7,353 bases of DNA from JBMCLJ01 sp048615375 (GCA_048615375.1 JBMCLJ010000070.1:1-7353), one strand, 5' to 3'. Positions 1-5,661 are shown, counted from the first letter of the stretch. The notes: a model not told the origin generated them from the sequence alone. Translations and numbers: made by a program.

Positions 1-990
1 TGCCTGGAGCAACTCCTCGCAGGAAACCACTTCCATCCGGATGAACTTTTTCTCAAAATCGGTGTGGATAGTTCCCGCTGCCTGCGGAGCGCGTGTTCCT
101 TTTTTGATAGTCCAGGCTCGAGTTTCTTTTTCACCAGTGGTAAAAAAATGTATCAATCCTAATGAATCATAACCGATACGAGCTACCTTGCTTAGTCCGG
201 ATTCCTGTAAACCAAGAGAATCAAGATATTCAGCCTGCTCATTAGGCTCAAGTGCTACCAGATCAGCTTCAGTCTTCACTGAAATTGCCGCGGTGATAGC
301 TTTTTCCTCGAGCCCCATTTTACCACGAAGTTCTGCATCCGGCATGTGGAGATCTCCCTCATCTACATTCGCAACATAAATAACCGGTTTCAGGGTAATA
401 AGGTTTAAATCATGAAGCAAAACACGTTCGTCACCCGATATATCGAGCGTATTTGCAAGCTTTCCTTCATTCATATGATCACGCAGCCGCTCAAGAAGTG
501 CCTGGTATTCCTCAGTTGAAGCTTCACGTTTTGCCTTCATCCTGACCATAGTCTCATTCATTCTTTTTTGAACTGTTTCCAGGTCTTTGAGGATAAGCTC
601 GGATTCAATAATTTCAATATCAGACTTAGGATCGACCCGATTTTCCACATGGATAATACTCTCGTCTTTAAACATTCTGACAAGGTGTATAAGTGCTCCT
701 GTCTGCTTAATATGACCAAGAAACTGATTGCCCAGCCCGGCTCCTTCAGCGGCTCCCTTCACAAGGCCAGCTATATCAACAAATTCAACAACTGCGGGAA
801 TTGTTTTCTTCGAACCCGAAAGTTTCGTTAAAGCGTCTAATCGTTTATCTTGAAGCGGCACTATCCCCGTGTTCGGCTCTATTGTTGCAAACGGTCTGTT
901 CTCTGCAAGTATTTCCAGTTTGGTAAGGGCATTGAATAATGTGGATTTACCGATGTTTGGTAATCCAACTATCCCCAAAGAAAGATTCAT
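1..990 (-). CDS. ychF: YchF/OLA1-family redox-regulated ATPase, 3' end cut by window edge
   Basis: Obg-related P-loop protein of the YchF/OLA1 family, known to bind ribosomes and to prefer ATP over GTP. The window holds the first 330 residues; family members have about 363, so only the last ~30 residues of the TGS domain are missing. Visible motifs: G1 loop GLPNIGKST at residues 9-17, G2 region FATIEPN (35-41 area), G3 DIAGLVKGA at 72-80, and the family's altered G4 motif NVDE at 208-211, where NxxE replaces NKxD and explains the loss of GTP specificity. A coiled-coil insertion spans about 130-180, and the TGS domain begins near residue 280 (HFFTTGEKE). The ATG at 990 is supported by the standard N-terminus MNLSLGIVGLPN. 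A TATAAT box lies 8 nt before it and no Shine-Dalgarno is present, so the mRNA is probably leaderless. It diverges from the Nudix gene. Confidence 0.97.
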   Translation of the reverse strand, partial: MNLSLGIVGLPNIGKSTLFNALTKLEILAENRPFATIEPNTGIVPLQDKRLDALTKLSGSKKTIPAVVEFVDIAGLVKGAAEGAGLGNQFLGHIKQTGALIHLVRMFKDESIIHVENRVDPKSDIEIIESELILKDLETVQKRMNETMVRMKAKREASTEEYQALLERLRDHMNEGKLANTLDISGDERVLLHDLNLITLKPVIYVANVDEGDLHMPDAELRGKMGLEEKAITAAISVKTEADLVALEPNEQAEYLDSLGLQESGLSKVARIGYDSLGLIHFFTTGEKETRAWTIKKGTRAPQAAGTIHTDFEKKFIRMEVVSCEELLQA

Positions 991-998
991 AACATGGC

Positions 999-1004
999 AT
1001 TATA
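999..1004 (-). promoter_or_regulatory. -10 box of ychF
   Basis: On the minus strand this reads TATAAT, a perfect -10 hexamer, separated by 8 nt from the ychF ATG. Initiation 7-8 nt downstream would place the first transcribed base at or next to the start codon. The region where a -35 should be (about 1022-1028) reads TTCCCT at best, so the -35 is weak. Confidence 0.6.
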
Positions 1005-1024
1005 TACTCTCTGAGCTGAAAAAG

Positions 1025-1037
1025 GGAATATTATTCC
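1025..1037. repeat. 13-bp palindrome between divergent promoters
   Basis: GGAAT-ATT-ATTCC is a perfect inverted repeat with 5-bp arms around a 3-bp centre. It lies in the 94-bp gap between ychF and the Nudix gene, overlapping the presumed -35 zone of ychF and lying about 54 bp upstream of the Nudix start. It could be a repressor site for either promoter; no regulator is evident and chance occurrence in AT-rich DNA is possible. Confidence 0.3.
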
Positions 1038-1068
1038 AATAAACTATACTTTCTATTCATCGACTGTC

Positions 1069-1077
1069 TGATATAAT
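1069..1077 (+). promoter_or_regulatory. Extended -10 promoter of the Nudix gene
   Basis: TGaTATAAT is a perfect extended -10 element. The ATG of the Nudix gene follows after 7 nt, the normal distance from a -10 box to the transcription start, so the transcript should start at the initiation codon. The -35 region (tttcta at 1050-1055, 16-bp spacing) is poor, as is usual with a TGn extension. Confidence 0.7.
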
Positions 1078-1084
1078 CCTGCAC

Positions 1085-1699
1085 ATGCGTATTCTCAACT
1101 TCGGACAGAAAATAGACGGTAAACAACAGTCGGTATATGTAATTATTTACACATTAGAATTTTATCCATGGTCACATTACCCTAATATGCCCCGCAACGC
1201 TATTGAACTCAATGTACCTGTAGCGCTTCTCATCAGCAGATACGATGGAAAAATGGGCTTTGCAGGTGGTGGAATTGAGCAAGGCGAATCGCTCTACGAA
1301 GGGCTTAAACGTGAAGCATATGAAGAGATAAATACAGATCTGGAAACACACAAAGATAACCTGGAAAGCATTGTAACCATAGAAACAGAAAGAAAAGTGA
1401 TTCACCTGTTTGGATTAGAAGTAAACTTCAAAGAACTACTCCATATCCAGAAAAATTCTGTAGAAGCCCAACACTTCGGCAATGAGATTTCCGGCACGAT
1501 TATGGTTCACTTACACGATTATCCAGAAGAACGTGGATTGATCACAGTACTAAAAAGTCAGTTTTCCCAGGCGGTTGCAGAAGGACTACTATACTTCTTA
1601 CGAAAGAAAATGCTGTACAGCACTTCTCACCTGGTCTACCTGGGCAAGAAAGCAGGACTCGATATCGATCACTTTTTCCAAACCGAACTCAATCATTAA
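1085..1699 (+). CDS. Nudix hydrolase, NUDT16-like
   Basis: A 204-aa Nudix hydrolase, expected to cleave a nucleoside diphosphate linked to another moiety using Mg2+. The Nudix box runs from G62 to T84: G62-x5-E68-x7-R76-E77-A-Y-E80-E81-I-N83. The catalytic REAYEE core is intact, while the usual glycine near the end of the box is N83. The flanks recall the eukaryotic NUDT16 family: ISRYDGKMGFAGGG matches its QMRFDG..GFPGG segment, the later VIHLFGLEV...KELLHIQ matches its VVAHFYAK...EELL, and a late helix around 155-175 fits its C-terminal helix. NUDT16 enzymes decap RNA and hydrolyse (d)IDP; which substrate applies here is not readable from sequence. The ATG at 1085 sits 7 nt after an extended -10 box and lacks a Shine-Dalgarno. 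It converges with tRNA-Arg, 24 bp away. The family call Nudix is firm, the subfamily is my recollection-based comparison. Confidence 0.88.
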   Translation: MRILNFGQKIDGKQQSVYVIIYTLEFYPWSHYPNMPRNAIELNVPVALLISRYDGKMGFAGGGIEQGESLYEGLKREAYEEINTDLETHKDNLESIVTIETERKVIHLFGLEVNFKELLHIQKNSVEAQHFGNEISGTIMVHLHDYPEERGLITVLKSQFSQAVAEGLLYFLRKKMLYSTSHLVYLGKKAGLDIDHFFQTELNH

Positions 1700-1723
1700 T
1701 ACCCCAAATCAAGGAGCGAAGGA

Positions 1724-1799
1724 TGGCGAGCGCGAAAGGACTCGAACCTTTAACCTACTCCTTAGAAGGGAGTTGCTCTATCCATTGAGCTACGCGCCC
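1724..1799 (-). tRNA. tRNA-Arg (anticodon UCU)
   Basis: On the minus strand a complete 76-nt cloverleaf is present with encoded CCA. The acceptor stem pairs GGGCGCG with CGCGCTC (one G-U), the D stem pairs GCTC with GAGC, the anticodon stem pairs ACTCC with GGAGT around loop CTTCTAA, giving anticodon TCT, and the T arm is AAAGG-TTCGAGT-CCTTT. The discriminator base is G73. It decodes AGA, and probably AGG by wobble. Convergent with the Nudix gene. Confidence 0.96.
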
Positions 1800-1822
1800 C
1801 AATATCATCAATGGTCCAACGG

Positions 1823-1828
1823 AGTATA
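1823..1828 (-). promoter_or_regulatory. Possible -10 box of tRNA-Arg
   Basis: On the minus strand this reads TATACT, 23 bp before the tRNA 5' end, so transcription would start about 16 nt upstream of the mature tRNA. A -35 match at the right spacing is not convincing, so the tRNA may also be read from the acidic-protein gene 97 bp upstream; I saw no terminator between them. Confidence 0.4.
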
Positions 1829-1896
1829 CACTATTCATACAGTAATTCACACAAATAATGATTCATGATAAAACACCTCGCGTCATCAATTTTTCT

Positions 1897-2304
1897 TCAG
1901 GCATAGCGATCTTCTTTATCATCGTAAACATCATCACCCAAACTGATACCCAGCCCCTCAAGATTTTCCTCAGGGACAAGCTCAAATCCTTCACTGAATT
2001 CGCCATCTTCACTATCTCCATCTGACTCCTTGTGGGATTTAGTATAACCACATACAGTACATACTTTATCTTTACCAACTTTAGCAAAAATTGTGTTATC
2101 AATGCATTGTGGACACCACTCAGTTGATTCAATAATATCTCCTTCTTCACTGTACTTCTCAGGATTCTTCATAATTTCTTCAAATGAGACATCTTCGATA
2201 TTCTCCTCCTCCTCTTCTTCTTCATTTTTTATTTCATCATCAACTTCTTCATGAATCTCGTTAGAATCTGCAGTTTCGTTGTTTTCTTTATGCTCGTTTG
2301 CCAT
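1897..2304 (-). CDS. Highly acidic zinc-ribbon protein, function unknown
   Basis: A 135-aa protein I cannot assign to a named family. Residues 1-45 are mostly Asp/Glu, including a run of seven glutamates near 28-34. A central zinc ribbon has C64-P-Q-C67 and C82-T-V-C85-G-Y separated by 14 residues, a treble-clef/rubredoxin-like knuckle pair that should bind one Zn2+. The C-terminal 45 residues are again acidic. In total 46 of 135 residues are Asp or Glu against 11 Lys/Arg, so net charge is near -35. No signal peptide or membrane segment is visible, so it should be cytosolic. Such acidity with a ribbon suggests contact with RNA polymerase, the ribosome or a basic protein, but that is inference. 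It lies downstream of an XRE regulator on the same strand, with operator-like repeats between them. The ATG at 2304 lacks a Shine-Dalgarno; CATAAA 6 nt upstream could be its -10. Confidence 0.8.
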   Translation of the reverse strand: MANEHKENNETADSNEIHEEVDDEIKNEEEEEEENIEDVSFEEIMKNPEKYSEEGDIIESTEWCPQCIDNTIFAKVGKDKVCTVCGYTKSHKESDGDSEDGEFSEGFELVPEENLEGLGISLGDDVYDDKEDRYA

Positions 2305-2310
2305 ATGCTT

Positions 2311-2316
2311 TTTATG
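2311..2316 (-). promoter_or_regulatory. Possible -10 box of the acidic zinc-ribbon gene
   Basis: On the minus strand this reads CATAAA (four of six matches to TATAAT), 6 nt before the ATG, which fits the leaderless pattern of its neighbours but is weak. An alternative start with a consensus TTGACA -35 at 2372-2377 (minus strand) and TACTCT at 2350-2355 would give a leader of about 38 nt. The sequence does not decide between them. Confidence 0.3.
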
Positions 2317-2325
2317 GAGTAAACT

Positions 2326-2345
2326 ATGAGTACAATATGACTCAT
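2326..2345. repeat. Inverted repeat upstream of the acidic gene, possible operator
   Basis: ATGAGT and ACTCAT form perfect 6-bp arms around an 8-bp spacer. The centre is about 31 bp before the acidic-protein ATG, so with a start site near that ATG it would cover the -35 zone. The right arm overlaps the 8-bp palindrome CTCATGAG at 2341-2348. The geometry suits a dimeric HTH regulator, the nearest being the XRE protein encoded just upstream. Confidence 0.4.
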
Positions 2346-2364
2346 GAGAAGAGTAGTATATTTC

Positions 2365-2399
2365 GACAGAATGTCAATACCCCGACAAAATGCCATGAC
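2365..2399. repeat. Tandem imperfect 16-bp repeat, operator-like
   Basis: Two copies, 2365-2380 and 2384-2399, start 19 bp apart and agree at about 13 of 16 positions (pattern GACAnAATGnCAnnAC). The first contains the dyad GACA-GAA-TGTC at 2365-2375; the second has the degraded form GACA-AAA-TGCC. The first copy overlaps a consensus TTGACA (minus strand, 2372-2377). Position in the gap between the XRE gene and the acidic gene suggests paired binding sites on nearly the same face of the helix, though they are too few to be called iterons. Confidence 0.45.
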
Positions 2400-2456
2400 A
2401 TTGATATTTATCAACCAAAACAACATTGTACCATTTATTTTTAAAACCGATAGTGC

Positions 2457-2885
2457 TCATTTACTATCAAGTGTTGCTATATACTTCACGATATTATCAA
2501 CTTTTTCTCCAATTTTATCTTTATGACCTAAAAGCCTCAGATAATTACGAATTGCCATTTCTAACTCAAACTCTACTTTTTCCTGTAAGTCATACTTTTC
2601 ATACTTTTGATTCTCAGCTTCTTCATATTTTCGCCTGGCCTCATCTATCTCCTCTACAAAATAGTAAATTGGTTTCTCAAGGATATTACAAAGTAAAATG
2701 AGGAACTGGAGAGTAATGCGCAATCTCCCTCTCTCATATGAACCAACACCAGCGTGAGTTATTCCCAGCTTCTCCCCCAGCTCAGTTTGAGAATATCCCT
2801 TATCAATTCGAGCTTGACGTATTTTCTGCCCTACAGATGTGCGTAATTCTTTAGGATTTACAGCATATTTCTCGTGACTTTCCAT
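2457..2885 (-). CDS. XRE/Cro-C1-type transcriptional regulator with C-terminal coiled coil
   Basis: A 142-aa DNA-binding regulator. The HTH_3 domain covers about residues 17-75 (VGQKIRQARIDKGYSQTELGEKL...); the helix-turn-helix proper is SQTELGEKLGITHAGVGSYERG at 32-53, followed by the conserved helix ITLQFLILLCNIL. From about 79 to 115 the chain is charged and helical (EEIDEARRKYEEAENQKYEKY), probably a coiled coil for dimerisation, and it ends with another helix. No ligand-binding or peptidase domain is present, so how it senses a signal is not visible. The chosen ATG lies 6 nt after TGGTATAGT. The gene sits between tRNA-Leu and the acidic zinc-ribbon gene on the same strand and is the natural candidate to bind the repeats at 2326-2399. 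Confidence 0.92.
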   Translation of the reverse strand: MESHEKYAVNPKELRTSVGQKIRQARIDKGYSQTELGEKLGITHAGVGSYERGRLRITLQFLILLCNILEKPIYYFVEEIDEARRKYEEAENQKYEKYDLQEKVEFELEMAIRNYLRLLGHKDKIGEKVDNIVKYIATLDSK

Positions 2886-2891
2886 GCATAC

Positions 2892-2900
2892 ACTATACCA
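2892..2900 (-). promoter_or_regulatory. Extended -10 promoter of the XRE gene
   Basis: The minus strand reads TGgTATAGT, an extended -10 element, ending 6 nt before the ATG at 2885. No good -35 is seen. The dyad CTAT-ACC-ATAG (2893-2903) overlaps this element and could be a site for autoregulation, but the arms are only 4 bp. A second possible -10, TATAAT on the minus strand at 2919-2924, lies further upstream. Confidence 0.55.
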
Positions 2901-3063
2901 TAGATAACAATCGGTTCATTATATACGTATTGAATATATTTTCGCAGGAAGGGGCTCTAGCCTTGTAGCACACAAAGAGGATACCTCATACTTATGACGA
3001 TATCAGCAATACAACCACAAAAGAAAATGAAGCGACGTCACAAAGCCATCGAGGAACGAAGTA
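2901..3063. other. Intergenic region with no recognisable gene
   Basis: The stretch between the XRE promoter and the 3' end of tRNA-Leu. It contains the 8-bp palindrome ATACGTAT (2923-2930) and a short hairpin, GAGG-TAT-CCTC on the minus strand (2977-2987), followed by TTTGTGT, too short and with too few T residues to be called a terminator. An open frame starting at 2994 runs into the tRNA and is not a gene. Confidence 0.6.
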
Positions 3064-3147
3064 TGGTGCCGGGAAGAGGACTTGAACCCCCACTCCATAG
3101 GAACGTGGTCCTAAGCCACGCGCGTCTGCCAATTCCGCCATCCCGGC
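3064..3147 (-). tRNA. tRNA-Leu (anticodon UAG)
   Basis: On the minus strand an 84-nt class II tRNA with encoded CCA. The acceptor stem pairs GCCGGGA with TCCCGGC, the anticodon stem pairs CGTGG with CCACG around loop CTTAGGA, giving anticodon TAG, the long variable arm folds TTCC-TAT-GGAG, and the T arm is GGGGG-TTCAAGT-CCTCT with two G-U pairs. The discriminator is A73, the leucine identity base. It reads the CUN codons, mainly CUA. Confidence 0.96.
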
Positions 3148-3148
3148 C

Positions 3149-3166
3149 TTTACCATTCACGGTAAA
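3149..3166 (-). repeat. Inverted repeat in the 5' leader of tRNA-Leu
   Basis: TTTACC and GGTAAA form perfect 6-bp arms around 6 nt, ending one base before the tRNA 5' end. With the -10 box at 3174-3179 transcription would begin near 3167, so nearly the whole pre-tRNA leader is this hairpin. It could guide RNase P processing or act as a DNA operator between the divergent tRNA-Leu and ATP-grasp promoters. Confidence 0.45.
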
Positions 3167-3173
3167 CAGGTAG

Positions 3174-3182
3174 ATCATATCA
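3174..3182 (-). promoter_or_regulatory. Extended -10 promoter of tRNA-Leu
   Basis: On the minus strand TGaTATGAT, an extended -10 element with five of six matches to TATAAT. It predicts a start near 3167, about 20 nt before the mature tRNA end. No clear -35 is visible at 16-18 bp. Confidence 0.55.
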
Positions 3183-3212
3183 GTTTATTGCGTAATAATC
3201 CAGAAAAAAGTA

Positions 3213-3240
3213 TTTACTATTAAGACAAAGCTGGTACAAT
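3213..3240 (+). promoter_or_regulatory. Promoter of the RimK-like gene; decides its start codon
   Basis: TTTACT at 3213-3218, a 16-bp spacer, then TGgTACAAT with the -10 hexamer TACAAT at 3235-3240. The hexamer overlaps the ATG at 3239, so that ATG cannot be in the mRNA made from this promoter. The start site should fall about 7 nt downstream, at the in-frame ATG 3248. Confidence 0.7.
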
Positions 3241-3247
3241 GCCGTGT

Positions 3248-4120
3248 ATGAAAATGTGTATTCTAGGCTCACGGAATGCTTCTGAAACAATGCTTATCAA
3301 GACCGAAGCCGAAAAACGTGGTCACGAATGTAGGAGGGTGAGTCTTGAGGATATATTTGTTGAAATTGACACAAGTTCCCTCAAAATACAACATAGAAAA
3401 ACTGATTTATACAGTTATGATGTATATTTATTCCGGGCGGGAAAAAAATTTTCTGTATACTACAATGTGCTTGCGGATAAGCTCAGTAAAAAGGGGAAAA
3501 CAGTAATAGATGAAGCTGTTGGAAATACGGATCTTTATGCAAAGCCATTTCACTTACTTTTAGCAGAACATGCGATTCCGCAAATCAAAAAAGTAGTGAC
3601 TTCAGGTATTAAGACAGCGCGTGATGTGTTGATTGAAATCCCGCATCCAATTATTATTAAGTCAGAAGATACGAAGAAAGAACGAATTTATTCAGATGAC
3701 TGGACAGATAGTTATGATACGGCGCGTACTAGTAAAAGCAAATCTTTCTCCTTTATCGAGGCATTACCAGTAAATACATACTATTCAGTGTATGTTGTAG
3801 GTGATGATATAATCCATACTACTTTAAAAACAGTGGCAAAACATGATAAACGTCTTCATCTGGGCAAGTTGATTAACGTCGAAACAGTAGCTTGCACAGA
3901 ATTGATGTCCCGAAGAGTTCACCAGGTGCGTACCTGCCTTGGTTTTGAAATCATGCGTGTAGACCTTGCTTTGAAAGAAAATGAATGTATCGTCCTGGAC
4001 GTTAAGAAATACCCCGCCTTTAGTTCGTTGGAAGGAAATACAGGCGCAGTCATCGCTGAACATATTGTTAAATATGCTGAGAAAAAATATGTGAGTATGC
4101 AAGACAACGATACCAAGTAA
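3248..4120 (+). CDS. RimK-like ATP-grasp protein with degenerate active site
   Basis: A 290-aa protein with the RimK layout: an N-terminal alpha/beta domain (MKMCILGSRNASETMLIKTEAEKRG; LYSYDVYLFRAGKK near 54-67), then an ATP-grasp fold. RimK relatives join an amino acid to a carboxylate through an acyl-phosphate. Kept here are the nucleotide lysine in HPIIIK (K138), the hinge FIEALP (169-174) and D239 in MRVDLAL. The glycine-rich loop that normally covers the phosphates is replaced by SEDTKKERIYSDD (139-151), and the metal-binding E-x-N is D251-V-K253 (IVLDVKKYP). A lysine where Asn binds Mg2+ suggests weak or no catalysis, so it may be a substrate-binding or regulatory partner. It is followed after 44 bp by an intact-looking ATP-grasp gene. 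The start at 3248 is preferred over the in-frame ATG at 3239 because the latter overlaps the -10 box and MKMCILGS is a normal RimK N-terminus. Confidence 0.82.
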   Translation: MKMCILGSRNASETMLIKTEAEKRGHECRRVSLEDIFVEIDTSSLKIQHRKTDLYSYDVYLFRAGKKFSVYYNVLADKLSKKGKTVIDEAVGNTDLYAKPFHLLLAEHAIPQIKKVVTSGIKTARDVLIEIPHPIIIKSEDTKKERIYSDDWTDSYDTARTSKSKSFSFIEALPVNTYYSVYVVGDDIIHTTLKTVAKHDKRLHLGKLINVETVACTELMSRRVHQVRTCLGFEIMRVDLALKENECIVLDVKKYPAFSSLEGNTGAVIAEHIVKYAEKKYVSMQDNDTK

Positions 4121-4129
4121 ATGTACTGA

Positions 4130-4158
4130 TTGACTTTTTTTCATGTATAGCTAACAAT
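4130..4158 (+). promoter_or_regulatory. Promoter of the second ATP-grasp gene
   Basis: TTGACT at 4130-4135 (five of six matches to the -35 consensus), a 17-bp spacer containing a run of T, and AACAAT at 4153-4158, six bases before the ATG at 4165. It predicts a leaderless or near-leaderless transcript. The short dyad AGTA-AATG-TACT (4116-4127) before the T run is too weak to call a terminator of the previous gene. Confidence 0.55.
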
Positions 4159-4164
4159 CCTTAA

Positions 4165-5661
4165 ATGCAGCAAGTTTTTTACGTAACACTTGATCCTGAA
4201 AAAGCCCTTGGCGTAGAGGATCTACTTTCATCCTACCATATCCTTTGCTCCGAACCGAGCCAAATGATCGTACCCCTGCTTGATACAGGAATAGATGTAA
4301 AACATTTCCCCAATTCAGAAAATAAGCACCTTATCAACACAGCAAGATTGCTGCAAGAAGAAAAGATTCAGGAATACATTAATCAAGTAAGTTATGGTAA
4401 GCCTGATGTTATTGTGTTTAAAAATGATAAAGCCACAGAAGAACTTTGTCACAAATTAGAATATAACTTACTCAATCCTTCATATAAGGTACTCTATCGG
4501 TTTGAAAACAAGGTTGAATTTGCTAAGTTCATTGATAGTATCGAGCTGTTTACCCAGCCTGAACACCAGTTTTTCGAGAAGTTTGATGAAGTTTCCTATA
4601 CCTCCTTATCCAGTCGTTTTGGTCATGAATTTGTCGTGCAGTTTTTTTTCGGACACTCTGGCAATACAACTTTTTTTGTTAGTTCAGAAAGTGAACTTCA
4701 AGACTTACAAAGAAGATATCCTTTAAGAAAAGGTAAGGTGACAAGAAAAATTAACGGTAATGCGTACACAATAAATGCCTGTATCACCCGGTTGGGAGTC
4801 ATAATAGGTGGAATATCAGAGCAAATCACCGGAATTGACAAGCTGACTTCTTCAAAAGGAGGTACAGTAGGGAATGACTATACGCAGCGACATTTAACAG
4901 AATTTTTACGATCTGAGCTTGTTATGAAAACTATTGAGCTTGGTAATATACTTATGAAAGAAGGGCATAGGGGCATTTTTGGCCTGGATTTTGTCCTTGA
5001 TGAAGAATCACATACATTTTATCTTATTGAGGCCAATGTCCGACAAACGCTTTCCTCACCTTTCTATAGTTACCTGCAACGTGAACAAAAACAGGTTCCC
5101 ATTATGTTGTGGCATACCCTCGAGCTTTTAAACCATAATTACTATGAGAAATTCACTTCTCTTTCAGAAGAAAATGAAGAGTGGATTAACGAATCCATTG
5201 ACGCTTTCCGTTTAACAAACAACAGGCTTGATTACAATATTCAGTTAAATCAACCACTACAAGCGTCACAAATTTTTTTTAGAAATATACATCCCTACCC
5301 GGTAAAAGTATTGGATCAGTTCCCTTCAGGAGTGTACCGGATTCGAGGCCGGTTACCTGTAGAATCTGCCCTGCTCGAGATGGGGGATGAATCATACCCG
5401 GCAGTGTTTCATATGCGTGAAGACGGGTGGAATACGTTATGTTTTATTTGTCGGGGGTACTCAATACTCGATGCAAAAAAAGAGAATGGTTTTTTTATAC
5501 ACACACTACCTGAACAGGCACTCGTACCTGAGCTGGGAGAAATTGGAAGACTGCAAATCCAGGAGTCAGCGTTCAGTTCCAAAAACACGAAAGATGTCAA
5601 TGGCTGGATTATGGATGTAATAGATACGATTTATGAGAATACACGTTATAGTAAATCCTAA
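4165..5661 (+). CDS. ATP-grasp ligase, 498 aa, substrate unknown
   Basis: A probable ATP-dependent carboxylate-amine/thiol ligase. Residues 1-100 form a pre-ATP-grasp region; NLLNPSYKVLYRFENKVEFAKF (101-122) matches the segment before the central domain where the chain selects a linker lysine (K116). FVVQFFFGHSGNTTFFVSSESEL (156-178) is the ATP lid with the HSGNTTF loop at 164-170. KVTRKINGNAYTINACI (191-207) is the strand crossing the site. GIFGLDFVLD (270-279) brings D275 and YLIEANVR (286-293) brings E289, N291 and R293, the metal and phosphate ligands. All are in place, unlike in the preceding gene. Residues 300-498 form an additional C-terminal domain (IFFRNIHPYPVKVLDQFPSGVYRIRGRLP...) found in large stand-alone ligases of this kind. 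No membrane segment or signal is visible. Substrate cannot be read from sequence. It starts 44 bp after the RimK-like gene and has its own promoter. Confidence 0.85.
   Translation: MQQVFYVTLDPEKALGVEDLLSSYHILCSEPSQMIVPLLDTGIDVKHFPNSENKHLINTARLLQEEKIQEYINQVSYGKPDVIVFKNDKATEELCHKLEYNLLNPSYKVLYRFENKVEFAKFIDSIELFTQPEHQFFEKFDEVSYTSLSSRFGHEFVVQFFFGHSGNTTFFVSSESELQDLQRRYPLRKGKVTRKINGNAYTINACITRLGVIIGGISEQITGIDKLTSSKGGTVGNDYTQRHLTEFLRSELVMKTIELGNILMKEGHRGIFGLDFVLDEESHTFYLIEANVRQTLSSPFYSYLQREQKQVPIMLWHTLELLNHNYYEKFTSLSEENEEWINESIDAFRLTNNRLDYNIQLNQPLQASQIFFRNIHPYPVKVLDQFPSGVYRIRGRLPVESALLEMGDESYPAVFHMREDGWNTLCFICRGYSILDAKKENGFFIHTLPEQALVPELGEIGRLQIQESAFSSKNTKDVNGWIMDVIDTIYENTRYSKS

Noticed and set aside
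188..831. Plus-strand open frames opposite ychF
   Set aside because: They lie inside the well-supported minus-strand ychF gene, which has all its motifs in frame.
1575..1868. Open frame of 97 codons on the plus strand running through tRNA-Arg
   Set aside because: It is antisense to the tRNA, and the middle (RERTRTFNLLL...YPLSYAPQ) is the translation typical of spurious frames across tRNA genes. Its start also overlaps the Nudix gene in another frame.
1863..2150. Minus-strand frame overlapping the acidic protein gene
   Set aside because: Alternate frame of the acidic gene; the frame with CPQC and CTVC and a clean start at 2304 is preferred.
2365..2399. Iteron-type replication origin
   Set aside because: Only two imperfect copies, no replication initiator gene and no DnaA boxes noticed; an operator is simpler.
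1724..3147. tRNA-flanked stretch as an integrated mobile element
   Set aside because: I found no integrase, no direct repeat of a tRNA 3' end and no att-like duplication. The similarity between the two tRNA ends is only their shared T-arm sequence.
2994..3173. Open frame on the plus strand through tRNA-Leu
   Set aside because: Antisense to a tRNA with the typical RGLEPP...LPIPPSRP pattern; no promoter or ribosome site, no conserved look.
4116..4141. Rho-independent terminator after the RimK-like gene
   Set aside because: The stem has only four A/T-rich pairs, and the T run is 7 nt beyond it and fits better as part of the spacer of the next promoter.
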